Positions 24,922 to 34,641 of a stretch of 43,990 nt of DNA are shown here, piece after piece. The stretch is from positions 1-43,990 of the forward strand of contig NZ_JAGMXV010000014.1 in NCBI RefSeq assembly GCF_018006725.1, written 5' to 3'. Each line of letters opens with the position of its first letter. Position 1 is the stretch's first letter. The stretch comes from Rhizorhabdus sp. GTDB lineage: Bacteria; Pseudomonadota; Alphaproteobacteria; Sphingomonadales; Sphingomonadaceae. The position numbers and the translations under genes were made by a program. The notes below the pieces were generated by a model, which saw nothing but the letters and a program-made list of their open reading frames with translations, was not told where the DNA came from and ran no database searches.

Positions 24922-25713
24922 CTACGACGCGGTCAGGCTCTCGAGTAGCCGGATGGAACCGCGCGGCGCCGCCTTGCCGCCCGGATCATAGGCCGGCGAC
25001 AGGATGGCAAGGATCCGGGGCAGCGAGAAGCGCAGGAGGCGGCGGCGATAGGTCCGTTCCTCGGCGTTCAGCCGCGCACGGCTTGCCGCATCGAGCGCCG
25101 CCGTGTCGCAGGCGATCAGGTGGTCTGAAACCCGCTTGCCCCATTGACCGAGGTGTCGCGCCGCCAAAGCGAAACCCCGGACGCGGCTCAGATAGTCGCC
25201 ACCCAATTGCCGGTGGACGTCGAAGCAGACCGAGCGATGCTCGAACTCCTCCGCCAGATGCCATTGCCACAGACGAACCACGCGTGCGTCGGCACCTTTC
25301 AGAAGATCGTCGACATGCCCGAAGAAGAACTCGGCCTGGATCAGGCCCAGCGACTCGAACCCTTCGCAATAGGCGGCGCAGTCGCGGAGCGACCGTGTTT
25401 TGAGCATCGCCTCATATTCCGCCGTCAACTCCGCGTCGAACGCCCGCAGTTCGGGGTAGCGCGCCCACATCGTTTTGTTGAACAGGCGATGGTAGCGATA
25501 ATGATTACCTTCCTGGGACATGAAAATCTCGATGTCGCGCCGCGTGGCGGGGGCCGCGACCTCGCTCAGGGCGCGCGCCATCACCTTGTTCAGGAAGATC
25601 TCGACCGCCGGGATGATCAGTGATCCCGCGTTGACGATCTGGGCGAAGGCGGTGTTCGGGGCCCAGTGGGGCAGGGCGTCCTGAAAGACGATCCTCGGAT
25701 TACGCGCCTGCAT
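24922..25713 (-). CDS. metal-dependent hydrolase family protein (PF10118 type)
   Basis: A 263-residue, largely helical protein resembling the 'predicted metal-dependent hydrolase' group (PF10118/COG3687). Candidate metal-binding residues recur in SQEGNHYRYHRLFN, AEFFFGHVDD and WHLAEEFEHRSVCFDVH. The spacing of the E-x-x-H and H-x-x-E pairs recalls a ferritin-like di-metal four-helix bundle. The ATG at 25713 has GGAGAG upstream; the in-frame ATG at 25743 has no good site. Substrate and reaction are unknown. It precedes the precursor operon on the same strand, but the 84-bp gap holding an operator-like repeat suggests separate control. Confidence 0.75.
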   Translation of the reverse strand: MQARNPRIVFQDALPHWAPNTAFAQIVNAGSLIIPAVEIFLNKVMARALSEVAAPATRRDIEIFMSQEGNHYRYHRLFNKTMWARYPELRAFDAELTAEYEAMLKTRSLRDCAAYCEGFESLGLIQAEFFFGHVDDLLKGADARVVRLWQWHLAEEFEHRSVCFDVHRQLGGDYLSRVRGFALAARHLGQWGKRVSDHLIACDTAALDAASRARLNAEERTYRRRLLRFSLPRILAILSPAYDPGGKAAPRGSIRLLESLTAS

Positions 25714-25899
25714 CGGTGCTCTCCATGCACGGCCGCATCGCATCCTCTCCTATGTCTAAGCCGGCTTTCTGCCGGTCCTGAGAGCAAGATGTACGCGCGT
25801 TCGGAGGAGCAAGGGAGAGGGATTCGCAGGATGGTCGCGCATAGCCCCGTGACGAGCTGCCAGGTTCTGCGCATCTTTGGAATTTGTGGGAAAAGGAAA

Positions 25900-25975
25900 T
25901 GGTGGAGCCGAGGGGGATCGAACCCCTGACCTCTGCAATGCCATTGCAGCGCTCTCCCAGCTGAGCTACGGCCCC
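25900..25975 (-). tRNA. tRNA-Ala (anticodon GGC)
   Basis: A 76-nt cloverleaf on the minus strand: acceptor GGGGCCG, D-arm AGCTCAGCTGGGAGAGC, anticodon stem-loop CTGCA-ATGGCAT-TGCAG, T-arm GGGGTTCGATCCCC and encoded CCA. The loop reads GGC, the alanine anticodon for GCC/GCU codons. It stands alone, not in an rRNA operon. Confidence 0.96.
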
Positions 25976-26127
25976 GTGCCATTTCGGTCGCTCGCCGGTT
26001 GGGCCCGGCGGCGGAGCGCGCCCTTTAGGTCAGCTTCGAGGGCCTCGCAAGACCCTTTTCGCATCGCGCGCTATTTTATGACGATCGCCGCCGGGGCGGG
26101 CCGCAGGGGGCCGCCCCGGCGCGCGGA

Positions 26128-26445
26128 TCAGTTGTCGTCCTCGTCGTCGGCCGTGTTCAGGCCGATATCGTCGTCGCCGCCCAGATCGACGTCGTCGTCC
26201 GGATTCTCCTCGGCGTCCTCGTCGATGTCCAGATCGTCGGACAGGTCGGTGTCGACCGCCTTCGGCTCGGGACCTTCCTTCTTGGGCGCGTCGAACGGCA
26301 GCGGCTGCTTCGACTTGAGGACGGGTTCAGGCTCCCAGGCCGCACCGCATTCGATGCAGGTGACGGGATTGTCCTTTTCCAGGTCGTAAAAGCGGGTGCC
26401 GCACTTCGGGCAGGTCCGCTTGGTGCCCCATTCAGGTTTCACCAC
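26128..26445 (-). CDS. TIGR02300 / FYDLN-acid family protein
   Basis: A 105-residue protein. The N-terminal zinc-ribbon-like segment has two Cys pairs, CPKCG and CIECG, with the family signature [14 protein letters not shown]. The rest is extremely acidic, with runs of Asp and Glu and poor order. The family is conserved in alphaproteobacteria and has no established function. It diverges from aroA with a 114-bp gap, an arrangement often seen in this lineage. Confidence 0.92.
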   Translation of the reverse strand: MVKPEWGTKRTCPKCGTRFYDLEKDNPVTCIECGAAWEPEPVLKSKQPLPFDAPKKEGPEPKAVDTDLSDDLDIDEDAEENPDDDVDLGGDDDIGLNTADDEDDN

Positions 26446-26559
26446 GGTTTAGAAACTCCAGTCGACATTGCGGAAACTTCGCGGCCGCCCGAGTCAATGG
26501 AAGGCCGAAACGCCGGGCGCCTTGCCATAGCCCGGCGCCGCTGTCAAAAGCGCGCGCCT

Positions 26560-27897
26560 ATGCACGGCCCCCATCCAAGCCCCGCACGCTTCTCGGCCCC
26601 CGGCCCGTTGCGCGGAACCACCGGCGTTCCCGGCGACAAGTCGATCTCGCACCGGTCGCTGATGCTGTCCGCGCTCGCGATCGGCGAAAGCCGCGTCGAA
26701 GGGTTGCTGGAAGGGGAGGATGTCCTCGCCACCGCCGCTGCGATGCGGGCGATGGGCGCGACGATCGAGCGCGGTGCGGACGATGCCTGGCGCATCCATG
26801 GTGTCGGCGTCGGTGGGCTGCTCCAGCCGCAAGGCGCGCTCGACATGGGCAATTCGGGAACATCGACGCGCCTGCTGATGGGCCTCGTCGCCAGCCATGC
26901 GATCACCGCGACCTTCACCGGCGATGCCTCGCTGTCGAAGCGGCCGATGGGCCGCGTGATCGAACCGCTCGGCCTGATGGGCGCCGAGATCAGCGCTAGC
27001 CCCGGCGGACGCCTGCCGCTGATGGTGCGGGGGCTCTGTCCGGCTGTGCCGATCGACTATCGGCTCCCGGTCGCTTCGGCGCAGGTCAAGTCGGCGATCC
27101 TGCTCGCGGGTCTCAACACGCCGGGTATTACACGCGTGGTCGAACCGATCGCGACGCGCGACCATAGCGAGCGGATGCTGCGCGGCTTCGGTGCCGAACT
27201 GACGGTCGAGGAGGACGGCGCGGGCGCGCGGCTCATCTCGATCCGGGGCGAAGCCGATCTGCGGCCGCAGCATATCGTCGTACCGGGCGATCCGTCCTCG
27301 GCGGCCTTCCCCGTCGTCGCGGCGCTGCTGGTTCCGGGATCGGAGGTGACCGTCACCAATGTCGGGCTCAACCCCACCCGTGCCGCGCTGTTCGACGTGC
27401 TGCGGATGATGGGCGGCGATATCGTCTTCGCCAACCAGCGCGAGGTGGGCGGCGAGCCTGTCGCCGACATCGTCGTGCGCCATTCGGTGCTCAAGGGGAT
27501 CGAGACCCCGGTCGAGACCGTCGCTTCCATGGTTGACGAATATCCGATTCTGTTCGTCGCGGCGGCGCTGGCCGAGGGCCGCACCGTGGCGCGCGGGCTG
27601 GAGGAACTACGTGTCAAGGAATCGGACCGGATCGCGGTGATGGCCGAAGGGCTGCGCGCGATCGGCGCGCGGGTCGAGGAACTGGAGGACGGGCTGATCA
27701 TCGACGGTACCGGCGGCGACAAGCTGCCGGGCGGGGCGACTATCGCCGCGCGGCTCGATCATCGCATCGCAATGAGTTTCGCCGTCGCGGGGCTGGTCTC
27801 GTCGGCGCCGGTCACGATCGACGACATGGGCCCGGTGGCGACCAGCTTCCCCGGCTTTACGGGGCTGATGACCGCCCTGGGCGCCGAAGTCGCATGA
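26560..27897 (+). CDS. aroA: 3-phosphoshikimate 1-carboxyvinyltransferase (EPSP synthase)
   Basis: A 445-residue enzyme of the shikimate pathway that joins phosphoenolpyruvate and shikimate-3-phosphate. Signatures are [12 protein letters not shown] near the N-terminus, [13 protein letters not shown] (substrate loop), RDHSERML and the C-terminal [20 protein letters not shown]. The ATG at 26560 ([13 protein letters not shown]) is used; an in-frame ATG at 26497 would add a poorly conserved 21-residue extension. The stop overlaps the cmk start (ATGA). The aroA-cmk-rpsA order is a common proteobacterial arrangement. Confidence 0.96.
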   Translation: MHGPHPSPARFSAPGPLRGTTGVPGDKSISHRSLMLSALAIGESRVEGLLEGEDVLATAAAMRAMGATIERGADDAWRIHGVGVGGLLQPQGALDMGNSGTSTRLLMGLVASHAITATFTGDASLSKRPMGRVIEPLGLMGAEISASPGGRLPLMVRGLCPAVPIDYRLPVASAQVKSAILLAGLNTPGITRVVEPIATRDHSERMLRGFGAELTVEEDGAGARLISIRGEADLRPQHIVVPGDPSSAAFPVVAALLVPGSEVTVTNVGLNPTRAALFDVLRMMGGDIVFANQREVGGEPVADIVVRHSVLKGIETPVETVASMVDEYPILFVAAALAEGRTVARGLEELRVKESDRIAVMAEGLRAIGARVEELEDGLIIDGTGGDKLPGGATIAARLDHRIAMSFAVAGLVSSAPVTIDDMGPVATSFPGFTGLMTALGAEVA

Positions 27898-28523
27898 TCA
27901 TCGCGGTCGACGGCCCGGCGGCTTCGGGCAAGGGCACCATCGCCAAGGCGCTCGCGCGCCATTACGGCCTGCCGCATCTCGACACCGGCCTGCTCTATCG
28001 CGCGGTCGGTGTGTCGGTGATGCGCGCCGGCGGAGATCCGGCCGATGCGGCCGATGCGTTGCGCGGCTGCAACTTCGAGGCGGCGCTGCTGGAGGATCCG
28101 GCACTCAAGACCGAGTCGGCGGGCCGCGCGGCCTCGCTCGCTTCGGTGCACAGCCAAGTGCGCGAAGCGCTGCTCGAACGGCAGCGTGTCTTTGCCGGAC
28201 AGACGGGGGGCGCGGTGCTCGACGGACGCGATATCGGCACGGTGATCGCGCCGGAAGCCGACGCCAAGCTGTTCGTCACCGCCCGTCCCGAGGTGCGCGC
28301 GCAGCGCCGCTTTCGCGAGATGGAATCGATGGGCACGGGGGTGGGCTATGACGCGGTCCTTGCCGATATCCTCGCCCGCGACGAACGCGACATGGGGCGG
28401 TCAGCCGCACCGCTGCGCCAGGCCGAGGATGCCGACTTGCTCGATACCAGCGATCTCGGTATAGAGGCGGCCGTCCAACGGGCGGTAGAACTCGTGGAAG
28501 CCCGGACGGCGAAACGCTCTTAA
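27894..28523 (+). CDS. cmk: cytidylate kinase
   Basis: A 209-residue CMP/dCMP kinase. The P-loop is [10 protein letters not shown] at residues 5-14, followed by the NMP-binding stretch [36 protein letters not shown] and [13 protein letters not shown] form the lid and adenine region. It shares a 4-bp ATGA overlap with aroA, so translation is coupled. It supplies CDP for nucleotide and phospholipid synthesis. Confidence 0.96.
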   Translation: MIIAVDGPAASGKGTIAKALARHYGLPHLDTGLLYRAVGVSVMRAGGDPADAADALRGCNFEAALLEDPALKTESAGRAASLASVHSQVREALLERQRVFAGQTGGAVLDGRDIGTVIAPEADAKLFVTARPEVRAQRRFREMESMGTGVGYDAVLADILARDERDMGRSAAPLRQAEDADLLDTSDLGIEAAVQRAVELVEARTAKRS

Positions 28524-28722
28524 CAGCGGTCGCCAGCAGGCGCGACAGGGGGTCGGCAGTCAAGACGCCGTTCTCTTGCCGCGCCCTTATGCTTTTCGGG
28601 TTCCGCGAATCGAGCGACCTGCGGATGCCATAGCGGCATGAGGCCGTTATGGCGGTTCTGGCCCAAAGACCTCCGGAGACAACCGGATGGCCGGAATAAC
28701 TGACACAGGAAGACATTAGTCT

Positions 28723-30432
28723 ATGGCCACTACGGCAAACCCGAGCCGCGACGATTTCGCGGCGCTTCTCAACCAGACCCTCGGCGGCGAGAACGAAGGC
28801 TTCGAAGGCCGCGTCGTCAAGGGCACCGTCACCGCGATCGAAAACGACATGGCCGTCATCGACGTCGGTCTGAAGTCGGAAGGCCGCGTGGCCCTGCGCG
28901 AATTCGCGCCTGCGCCCGGCCAGAAGGCCGATCTGAAGGTCGGTGACGAAGTCGAAGTTTATGTCGACCGCGTCGAGAACGTCCATGGCGAAGCGATGCT
29001 CAGCCGCGACCGCGCCCGCCGCGAAGCCGCCTGGGACAAGCTCGAAGCCGAGTTCTCGCAGTCGAGCCGCGTCGAAGGCGTCATCTTCGGCCGCGTCAAG
29101 GGCGGCTTCACCGTCGACCTCAACGGCGCCGTGGCCTTCCTTCCGGGTTCGCAGGTCGACATCCGTCCGGTCCGCGACGTCACCCCGCTGATGGACATTC
29201 CGCAGCCCTTCCAGATCCTCAAGATGGATCGCCGCCGCGGCAACATCGTCGTGTCGCGCCGCGCCGTTCTCGAGGAAACCCGCGCCGAGCAGCGTTCGGG
29301 CCTGATCCAGTCGCTGGCCGAAGGCCAGGTGATCGAAGGCGTCGTCAAGAACATCACCGACTATGGTGCGTTCGTCGACCTCGGCGGCATCGACGGCCTG
29401 CTGCACGTCACCGACCTCAGCTACAAGCGCGTTGGCCATCCGAACGAGATGATCAACATCGGCGACGTCGTGAAGGTGCAGATCATCCGCATCAACAAGG
29501 ACACGCAGCGCATCTCGCTCGGCATGAAGCAGCTTGAGAGCGATCCGTGGGAAGGCGCTTCGGCCAAGTACCCGATCGGCGGCAAGTTCTCGGGCCGCGT
29601 GACGAACATCACCGAATATGGTGCCTTCGTCGAGCTCGAGCCGGGCATCGAGGGTCTGGTCCACGTCTCCGAAATGAGCTGGACCAAGAAGAACGTCCAC
29701 CCGGGCAAGATCGTCTCGACCAGCCAGGAAGTCGAAGTCGTCATCCTCGAGGTCGACGCCGACAAGCGCCGCATCTCGCTCGGCCTCAAGCAGGCGATCA
29801 CCAACCCGTGGGAGGCCTTCGCCGAAGCGCATCCGATCGGTTCGGTCGTCGAGGGCGAAGTCAAGAACGCCACCGAGTTCGGCCTGTTCATCGGCCTCGA
29901 CAACGATGTCGACGGCATGGTCCACATGTCCGACATCGCCTGGGGCGTGACCGGCGAGGAAGCCCTGTCGCTTCACCACAAGGGTGAGACGGTCAAGGCG
30001 ATCGTCCTCGACATCGACTCCGAGAAGGAGCGCATCTCGCTCGGCATCAAGCAGCTCGAGCGTGGCGGCATCGGCGCTGCGACCTCGGATGGCTCGAAGC
30101 TCAACAAGAGCGCGGTCGTCACCGTTACCGTCCTTGCCGTCACCGACGGCGGTCTGGAAGTCCAGGCTGGCGACGATGGCGCGGCTGGCTTCATCAAGCG
30201 CAGCGATCTCGGCCGCGACCGCGACGAGCAGCGTCCGGAGCGTTTCCAGGTCGGCCAGAAGTTCGACGCAATGGTGACCGGTTTCGACCGCTCCAAGAAG
30301 CCGACCTTCTCGGTCAAGGCGATGCAGATCGCCGAAGAAAAGCAGGCCGTTGCGCAGTACGGTTCGTCCGACTCGGGCGCATCGCTCGGCGACATTCTCG
30401 GCGAAGCCCTCAAGGCTCGTCAGAACGGCTGA
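28723..30432 (+). CDS. rpsA: 30S ribosomal protein S1
   Basis: A 569-residue protein with six S1 (OB-fold) repeats. Typical repeat cores include DYGAFVDLGGIDGLLHVTDLS, EYGAFVELEPGIEGLVHVSEMSW and EFGLFIGLDNDVDGMVHMSDIAW. S1 binds mRNA and helps unwind the start region on the 30S subunit. A 199-bp gap follows cmk and likely holds its own promoter. The codon choice is strongly biased to C-ending optimal codons, as expected of a highly expressed gene. A terminator follows. Confidence 0.97.
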   Translation: MATTANPSRDDFAALLNQTLGGENEGFEGRVVKGTVTAIENDMAVIDVGLKSEGRVALREFAPAPGQKADLKVGDEVEVYVDRVENVHGEAMLSRDRARREAAWDKLEAEFSQSSRVEGVIFGRVKGGFTVDLNGAVAFLPGSQVDIRPVRDVTPLMDIPQPFQILKMDRRRGNIVVSRRAVLEETRAEQRSGLIQSLAEGQVIEGVVKNITDYGAFVDLGGIDGLLHVTDLSYKRVGHPNEMINIGDVVKVQIIRINKDTQRISLGMKQLESDPWEGASAKYPIGGKFSGRVTNITEYGAFVELEPGIEGLVHVSEMSWTKKNVHPGKIVSTSQEVEVVILEVDADKRRISLGLKQAITNPWEAFAEAHPIGSVVEGEVKNATEFGLFIGLDNDVDGMVHMSDIAWGVTGEEALSLHHKGETVKAIVLDIDSEKERISLGIKQLERGGIGAATSDGSKLNKSAVVTVTVLAVTDGGLEVQAGDDGAAGFIKRSDLGRDRDEQRPERFQVGQKFDAMVTGFDRSKKPTFSVKAMQIAEEKQAVAQYGSSDSGASLGDILGEALKARQNG

Positions 30433-30471
30433 TCCGGACCGGTCCTTCGGGACCGGCAGGAGCAAGGGATC

Positions 30472-30510
30472 GGGGCGCGGAGGCTTTGGCTTCCGCGCCC
30501 CTTCTCTTTG
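30472..30510 (+). terminator. rho-independent terminator after rpsA
   Basis: GGGGCGCGGA (30472-30481) pairs perfectly with TCCGCGCCCC (30492-30501), with a 10-nt loop. TTCTCTTT follows. A smaller hairpin (CCGGTCC-TTC-GGGACCGG) lies just upstream at about 30439-30456. Confidence 0.85.
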
Positions 30511-30558
30511 TGGAGTTCGCCTGCTTGACGGCATCGCCGCTGCATCGCAGGCAGAGGC

Positions 30559-31086
30559 ATGACCATCGCCATCCGCCCCGCCGCGCCCGATGATGCCGAG
30601 CCACTCGCCCGGCTCAAGCTGAGCACCTTTCGCCAGACCTTCCTGGAAGACGGGTTCGCGATCCCCTACCCGCCGGCTGACCTCGCGATCTTCGAGGCGG
30701 AGGCCTATTCGGCGGATGCGGTTCGCGCCGAACTGGCCGATGGGGAGCGGCGAAGCTGGGTCGCGGATCGCGACGGCGAATTGCTGGGCTATGCGCAGGT
30801 CGGCCCCTGCAAGCTGCCCCATGTCGAAGTCGCGCCTGGCGAGGGCGAACTCTACCAGCTCTACGTCCTGCGCGAGGCGCAGGGGCTCCGGCTGGGTGCG
30901 GGGCTGCTCGCGGCCGCGCTCGATTATCTCGCCGTGGCGCGGCCGGGGCCGGTATGGCTGGGCGTCTGGTCGGGCAACGACAAGGCGCAGGCGGTTTATG
31001 CCGCACGCGGCTTCGAGAAGGTCGGCGACTACCGCTTCAAGGTCGGCAGCTGGTATGACGAGGAATATATCATGCGCCGCCGCTGA
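30559..31086 (+). CDS. GNAT family N-acetyltransferase
   Basis: A 175-residue acetyltransferase. It starts TIAIRPAAPDDAEPLARL, a typical first strand and helix. The acetyl-CoA-binding motif A is LYVLREAQGLRLGAGLLAAALDY (Q-x-x-x-G-x-G/A). Motif B is LGVWSGNDKAQAVYAARGFEKVGDY. It resembles the RimI-like group acting on small amines or protein termini, but the acceptor is unknown. It begins 49 bp after the rpsA terminator, so it is probably separately transcribed. Confidence 0.88.
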   Translation: MTIAIRPAAPDDAEPLARLKLSTFRQTFLEDGFAIPYPPADLAIFEAEAYSADAVRAELADGERRSWVADRDGELLGYAQVGPCKLPHVEVAPGEGELYQLYVLREAQGLRLGAGLLAAALDYLAVARPGPVWLGVWSGNDKAQAVYAARGFEKVGDYRFKVGSWYDEEYIMRRR

Positions 31087-31110
31087 GGCGGATCGATCGG
31101 GAGGCGCGCG

Positions 31111-32376
31111 CTATTCGGCGGCAATCTGGGTGGTGCCGCCCAGATAGGAACCGATGTCCACGATCTTCGACGCTTCGACCAACCGTGCGATCGACCCTTC
31201 GACCAGCATTTCGATCCCCTCGTCGCTGGCGAAGCCGCCATAGACAAGGCAGCGCGCCTGCAGCACGCGGGAGAAGGCATCCCAGATCTTCGCATTGGGC
31301 GGGGTCGGATCGCTCCAGAAGCTGTCGAGCGGCCCCTGAAAGGTGATGCCGGGGATGTTGTAGACTGCCTGGCCCAGCGTGATCACCGGAATGCCCGATG
31401 CCAGCGCCAACGTGCCCGTCGTGCTGTTGACCGTGACGACGCCCAGCGAATTCTCGACGATGTCGTCGATCCGGCCGCCCTTGGTGAACAGCACGCGATG
31501 CTCGACGTTCAGCCGTCGCGCCTCGCGCCGGATGAACCGGCGCCAGCTGAACAGGCTGCTGTCGAGCGGATGTTCCTTGACCAGAAGATAGGTGTCGTCG
31601 GGGGCCGAGCGGGCAAAGCTCTCGATGACATAAGAGGCGCCCGCCTGCATCGTGCCGAACAGCGAATGGACGCGGATCTGGTGGTCCGAGGACAACTGCA
31701 GCGGCAGCGCGAAATAGCGTTTGCCCTCAAGCTGGGCGAGGACGTTCTCGGCCCGGTCTTCCTGCAGCTTGCGCAGTGCGAACTGCTTGAGCCATCCGAG
31801 CGCTTCCGTCACCGCCGAACGGTCGCGGTGCGACTTGTAGTGCGGAAAGCGCCAGCGGCCGAGCGAGGTGCGGGCATAATAGCTGGTTGCTTCCTGTGCG
31901 CGGCGGCGGAAACGCGACGGCACGGTCGGGCGCTTGGCCAGCGGCGGGAGTGTGCGCGCCGCCTTCAGGTACCAGTTCGGATCGCGTGGCAGCGAGGAGT
32001 GACCGTTCACGCCGTCGAGTTCGAGCGTGGCCCAGTCGGGCCGGATATAGCCTTCCTCGAACACATGGACGCGCACGCCGCGCAGCCGCGCCATGCCGCG
32101 TGCCGCATTGTGCAACGGTCGGCAGTCGCCGAACAGGATCAGGTCGGTGATCCTGTGGTGGACCAGGAAATCGTCGACGAAGCTCGGCCAGCGCTCGGCG
32201 GTACCGCGATAATCGATCGCCGGACCCGACCAGGAGGCCACGTCACCGGCGTTGAGATTGATCCGGTGGACCGCATGGCCGAGCCGGCGCAACGATGCGC
32301 CGAGCCGGTCGAAAAAGGGTCCCGGCGGCCCTTGCAGGAACAGGAAGCGCTGCTTGGCGATGTCGTGAAGCTTCAA
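31111..32376 (-). CDS. KpsS-like capsule Kdo transferase
   Basis: A 421-residue protein of the capsular polysaccharide KpsS/KpsC retaining Kdo-transferase family. Characteristic parts are RFLFLQGPPGPFFDRLGASLRRLGH at the N-terminus, then VHVFEEGYIRPDWATLE and LLVKEHPLDSSLFSWR. GVVTVNSTTGTLALASGIPVI resembles a CMP-sugar-binding GT-B half. KpsS adds the first beta-Kdo to phosphatidylglycerol, and KpsC extends the poly-Kdo linker of group 2 capsules. It overlaps kpsC by 4 bp (ATGA). No export genes (kpsMTED) are in this window. The symbol is withheld because the exact orthology is not certain. Confidence 0.82.
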   Translation of the reverse strand: MKLHDIAKQRFLFLQGPPGPFFDRLGASLRRLGHAVHRINLNAGDVASWSGPAIDYRGTAERWPSFVDDFLVHHRITDLILFGDCRPLHNAARGMARLRGVRVHVFEEGYIRPDWATLELDGVNGHSSLPRDPNWYLKAARTLPPLAKRPTVPSRFRRRAQEATSYYARTSLGRWRFPHYKSHRDRSAVTEALGWLKQFALRKLQEDRAENVLAQLEGKRYFALPLQLSSDHQIRVHSLFGTMQAGASYVIESFARSAPDDTYLLVKEHPLDSSLFSWRRFIRREARRLNVEHRVLFTKGGRIDDIVENSLGVVTVNSTTGTLALASGIPVITLGQAVYNIPGITFQGPLDSFWSDPTPPNAKIWDAFSRVLQARCLVYGGFASDEGIEMLVEGSIARLVEASKIVDIGSYLGGTTQIAAE

Positions 32377-33911
32377 GCCCGGCCTCCCGCAACGGAGAGG
32401 GTTCGGCGCAGGCGGCCCTGAAGGCGGCGCAGGCGGGTCAGCAGCGTCTCACGGGGTTCCGGCTCGGCTGCAAGGCGCTCCACGAGAATTTCGGGAGAGC
32501 AGGGGAGCTTCGTTACCGGGTCGAGATAGCGCGGGTAGAGAATCAAAGTTGCCGCCACAAGCTGCGCCTTCGTTACGTTGTGGCCCCGTCTGCGCTCAAT
32601 GGGCGGCGCGAGGTCCCGCGTCAATCCCCATCCTGCATAGAAGGGCTGGCCGTGCGTCACAACGTCGCAGCCGCGAATAAGTGCCTCGAAACCCGTGAGC
32701 GACGTAAGGACATGCACGGCGTCGACCGCATCGAGCATCGACGCCATCGGCACGTCGCGCACGACCTGGTCCACATGGCGCAGGGCAACGGCATCGGTTA
32801 TGGCGCCCCGCCGGTGGCCGGCGTCGACGTCGGGGTGCGGCTTGAAGACGAGCCATGCGTCGGGCTCTGTGGCGCGCGCGCGGCGGATCAGGTCGAGATT
32901 GCCTTCGACGCCGGCACCGCCCAGTTTCACCGAAAGGTCATCCTCGACCTGGCCGGTGACGAGGACGATGCGGCGGTCCTTGACCGGGCGCTCCCAGGGG
33001 GCTCCGCCGCTCGCATATTTGCTGATCCCGGCGTCGACCAGCGACCGCATGAGCCGTTCCGCACGGGCGAGCAGTGCCGGATCGGCCGGTGCTGCGATCA
33101 TCGCTTCCAGGTCGGAAGGACGGGTCGGGTCGAGGTGAAGGCCGGACCGGTCCAGGATAATCGAATGCGGCGGGTGGCAGTCGCTCCCCAGCCCGGCGGA
33201 TCGGAGGAAGCCGTCCTCGACCGGATGCACGTTTACGCCATGGGCCGCGGCCTCCTCGGCCAGTCCGCGCGGCGCCTTGGAAGGCCATACCGCGATTTCG
33301 CCGCCTCCTCGCAGCGCGGCGCCGACGGCGTCTGCGGCATTGCCGGCGAAGACCAGGCTGTCACCCGGCCATAGCATCGCTTCGACCTCGCGCCGCTTCC
33401 AGCGCGCTATGCCAGCCGCGACGACGAGCCCCCGATTGCGGTCGATCGCCTGCCGCCAGAAAGCGAGCTGGTCGATCGCCGCTTCGATCGCGACCGGCCG
33501 TCCGGAAAAGGGGTCGCGATAGTCGGCCCCGTCGATCAGCCAGCGGGTCACCGCACGATCGAGCGCGTCCGGATCAGGGCTGTGCGCGATATCGGCAAAG
33601 GGGCCGGGACCGGTCCAATCGACACTAGCCCCGGCAATCAGTGCCAGCAGACCACGCTCGTCGTCGCCAGCGAATGCCAGCCTTTCGCCGCGCGCTATCT
33701 GATCCCAGACATTGTCAGCGCCAGCAGCCCAGAAACGCCCACCGATGCGCGCTTCCACGATCCTTTCGCGGATCAGTTGGGCGCGCTCGCGCAATTGAGG
33801 AGTGATGTCCTCACGCACCGGCGCGAGCGGGCGCTGCCGACTTACGGCGGCCGTCTCGGGCGCCGTCCCGGGAAAAGGTGGCGACCTGAGGATCGGTAGC
33901 GAGGGGCTCAT
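32373..33911 (-). CDS. KpsC-like capsule Kdo transferase, short form
   Basis: A 512-residue protein with motifs of the same family: LVVAAGIARWKRREVEAML, VNVHPVEDGFLRSAGLGSD, RRIVLVTGQVEDD, WLVFKPHPDV, VHVLTSLTGFEALIRG and VVTHGQPFYAGWGLT. KpsC proteins usually carry two transferase modules in about 670 residues. Here one complete module and an N-terminal partial region are visible, so it is a short form. It starts at 33911 and overlaps kpsS. Both would act at the cytoplasmic face of the inner membrane, building the capsule lipid anchor linker. Confidence 0.82.
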   Translation of the reverse strand: MSPSLPILRSPPFPGTAPETAAVSRQRPLAPVREDITPQLRERAQLIRERIVEARIGGRFWAAGADNVWDQIARGERLAFAGDDERGLLALIAGASVDWTGPGPFADIAHSPDPDALDRAVTRWLIDGADYRDPFSGRPVAIEAAIDQLAFWRQAIDRNRGLVVAAGIARWKRREVEAMLWPGDSLVFAGNAADAVGAALRGGGEIAVWPSKAPRGLAEEAAAHGVNVHPVEDGFLRSAGLGSDCHPPHSIILDRSGLHLDPTRPSDLEAMIAAPADPALLARAERLMRSLVDAGISKYASGGAPWERPVKDRRIVLVTGQVEDDLSVKLGGAGVEGNLDLIRRARATEPDAWLVFKPHPDVDAGHRRGAITDAVALRHVDQVVRDVPMASMLDAVDAVHVLTSLTGFEALIRGCDVVTHGQPFYAGWGLTRDLAPPIERRRGHNVTKAQLVAATLILYPRYLDPVTKLPCSPEILVERLAAEPEPRETLLTRLRRLQGRLRRTLSVAGGRA

Positions 33912-34052
33912 CTCACCAAACCGAAAGGGACCGGGTCACGCATTGCAGGAAAATACGCTACCCGGCTTCCCACGCAAGCGAGGAGGAGCCCGGCGTGCCG
34001 GGCGCAGCAGCCGTTCATCGGGTAATCGGCAGCGCCTGTCGCGGTCCCGCGA

Positions 34053-34631
34053 TCAGAACGGAACGTCGTCGTCGAGATCGCCGACATCGAACGGATCGGA
34101 CTTGCGCCCGCCGCCAGCGCTCTGCCCGCCGCCGCGATTGCCGCCACCGAAGCCGCCGCCGGCACTGCCGCCGCCGCCGAAGCCCGAGCCGCTGCCATAG
34201 CCGTCATCGTCGCCCCAGCTGCCGCCGCCGGCACCCATGCCGCCGCCGCCGGAGCCGCCGCCCATTCCGCCACCGCCTTCGGGGCGATCGAGCAGTACCA
34301 TCACGGCGTTGAAGCCCTGAAGCACGACCTCGGTCGAATAGCGCTCCTGGCCCTGCTGGTCGGTCCATTTGCGGGTCTGGAGCTGGCCTTCGAGATAGAC
34401 CTTGCTGCCCTTGCGCAGATAGCGCTCGGCGACGCCGGCCAGTGCCTCGTTGAAGATCGCGACCGAATGCCATTCGGTCTTGTCGCGGCGCTCGCCGGTG
34501 TTGCGATCCTTCCACTGCTCCGAGGTGGCGATGCGCAGGTTCACCACCTTGCCGCCATTGGCAAAGGAGCGGCTTTCCGGGTCGCGACCCAGATTGCCGA
34601 CGAGGATCACCTTGTTAACGCTGCCTGCCAC
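34053..34631 (-). CDS. ssb: single-stranded DNA-binding protein
   Basis: A 192-residue SSB. The N-terminal OB fold begins [18 protein letters not shown] and runs through [42 protein letters not shown] and [10 protein letters not shown] long Gly-rich flexible tail follows, ending in the conserved acidic DDDVPF that recruits partner proteins. It starts at GTG 34631 with GGGAGG upstream, overlapping the feoB stop only 10 bp away. The spacing suggests read-through from feoB, but a private promoter is likely for an essential gene. Confidence 0.97.
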   Translation of the reverse strand: MAGSVNKVILVGNLGRDPESRSFANGGKVVNLRIATSEQWKDRNTGERRDKTEWHSVAIFNEALAGVAERYLRKGSKVYLEGQLQTRKWTDQQGQERYSTEVVLQGFNAVMVLLDRPEGGGGMGGGSGGGGMGAGGGSWGDDDGYGSGSGFGGGGSAGGGFGGGNRGGGQSAGGGRKSDPFDVGDLDDDVPF

Positions 34632-34641
34632 GCGGGCCTCC

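Noticed and set aside
28276..30822. Very long antisense open frame (about 848 codons) opposite rpsA
   Set aside because: It is the mirror of rpsA codon bias; composition is low-complexity and Asp/Val/Ala-rich, with no domain. rpsA itself is unambiguous.
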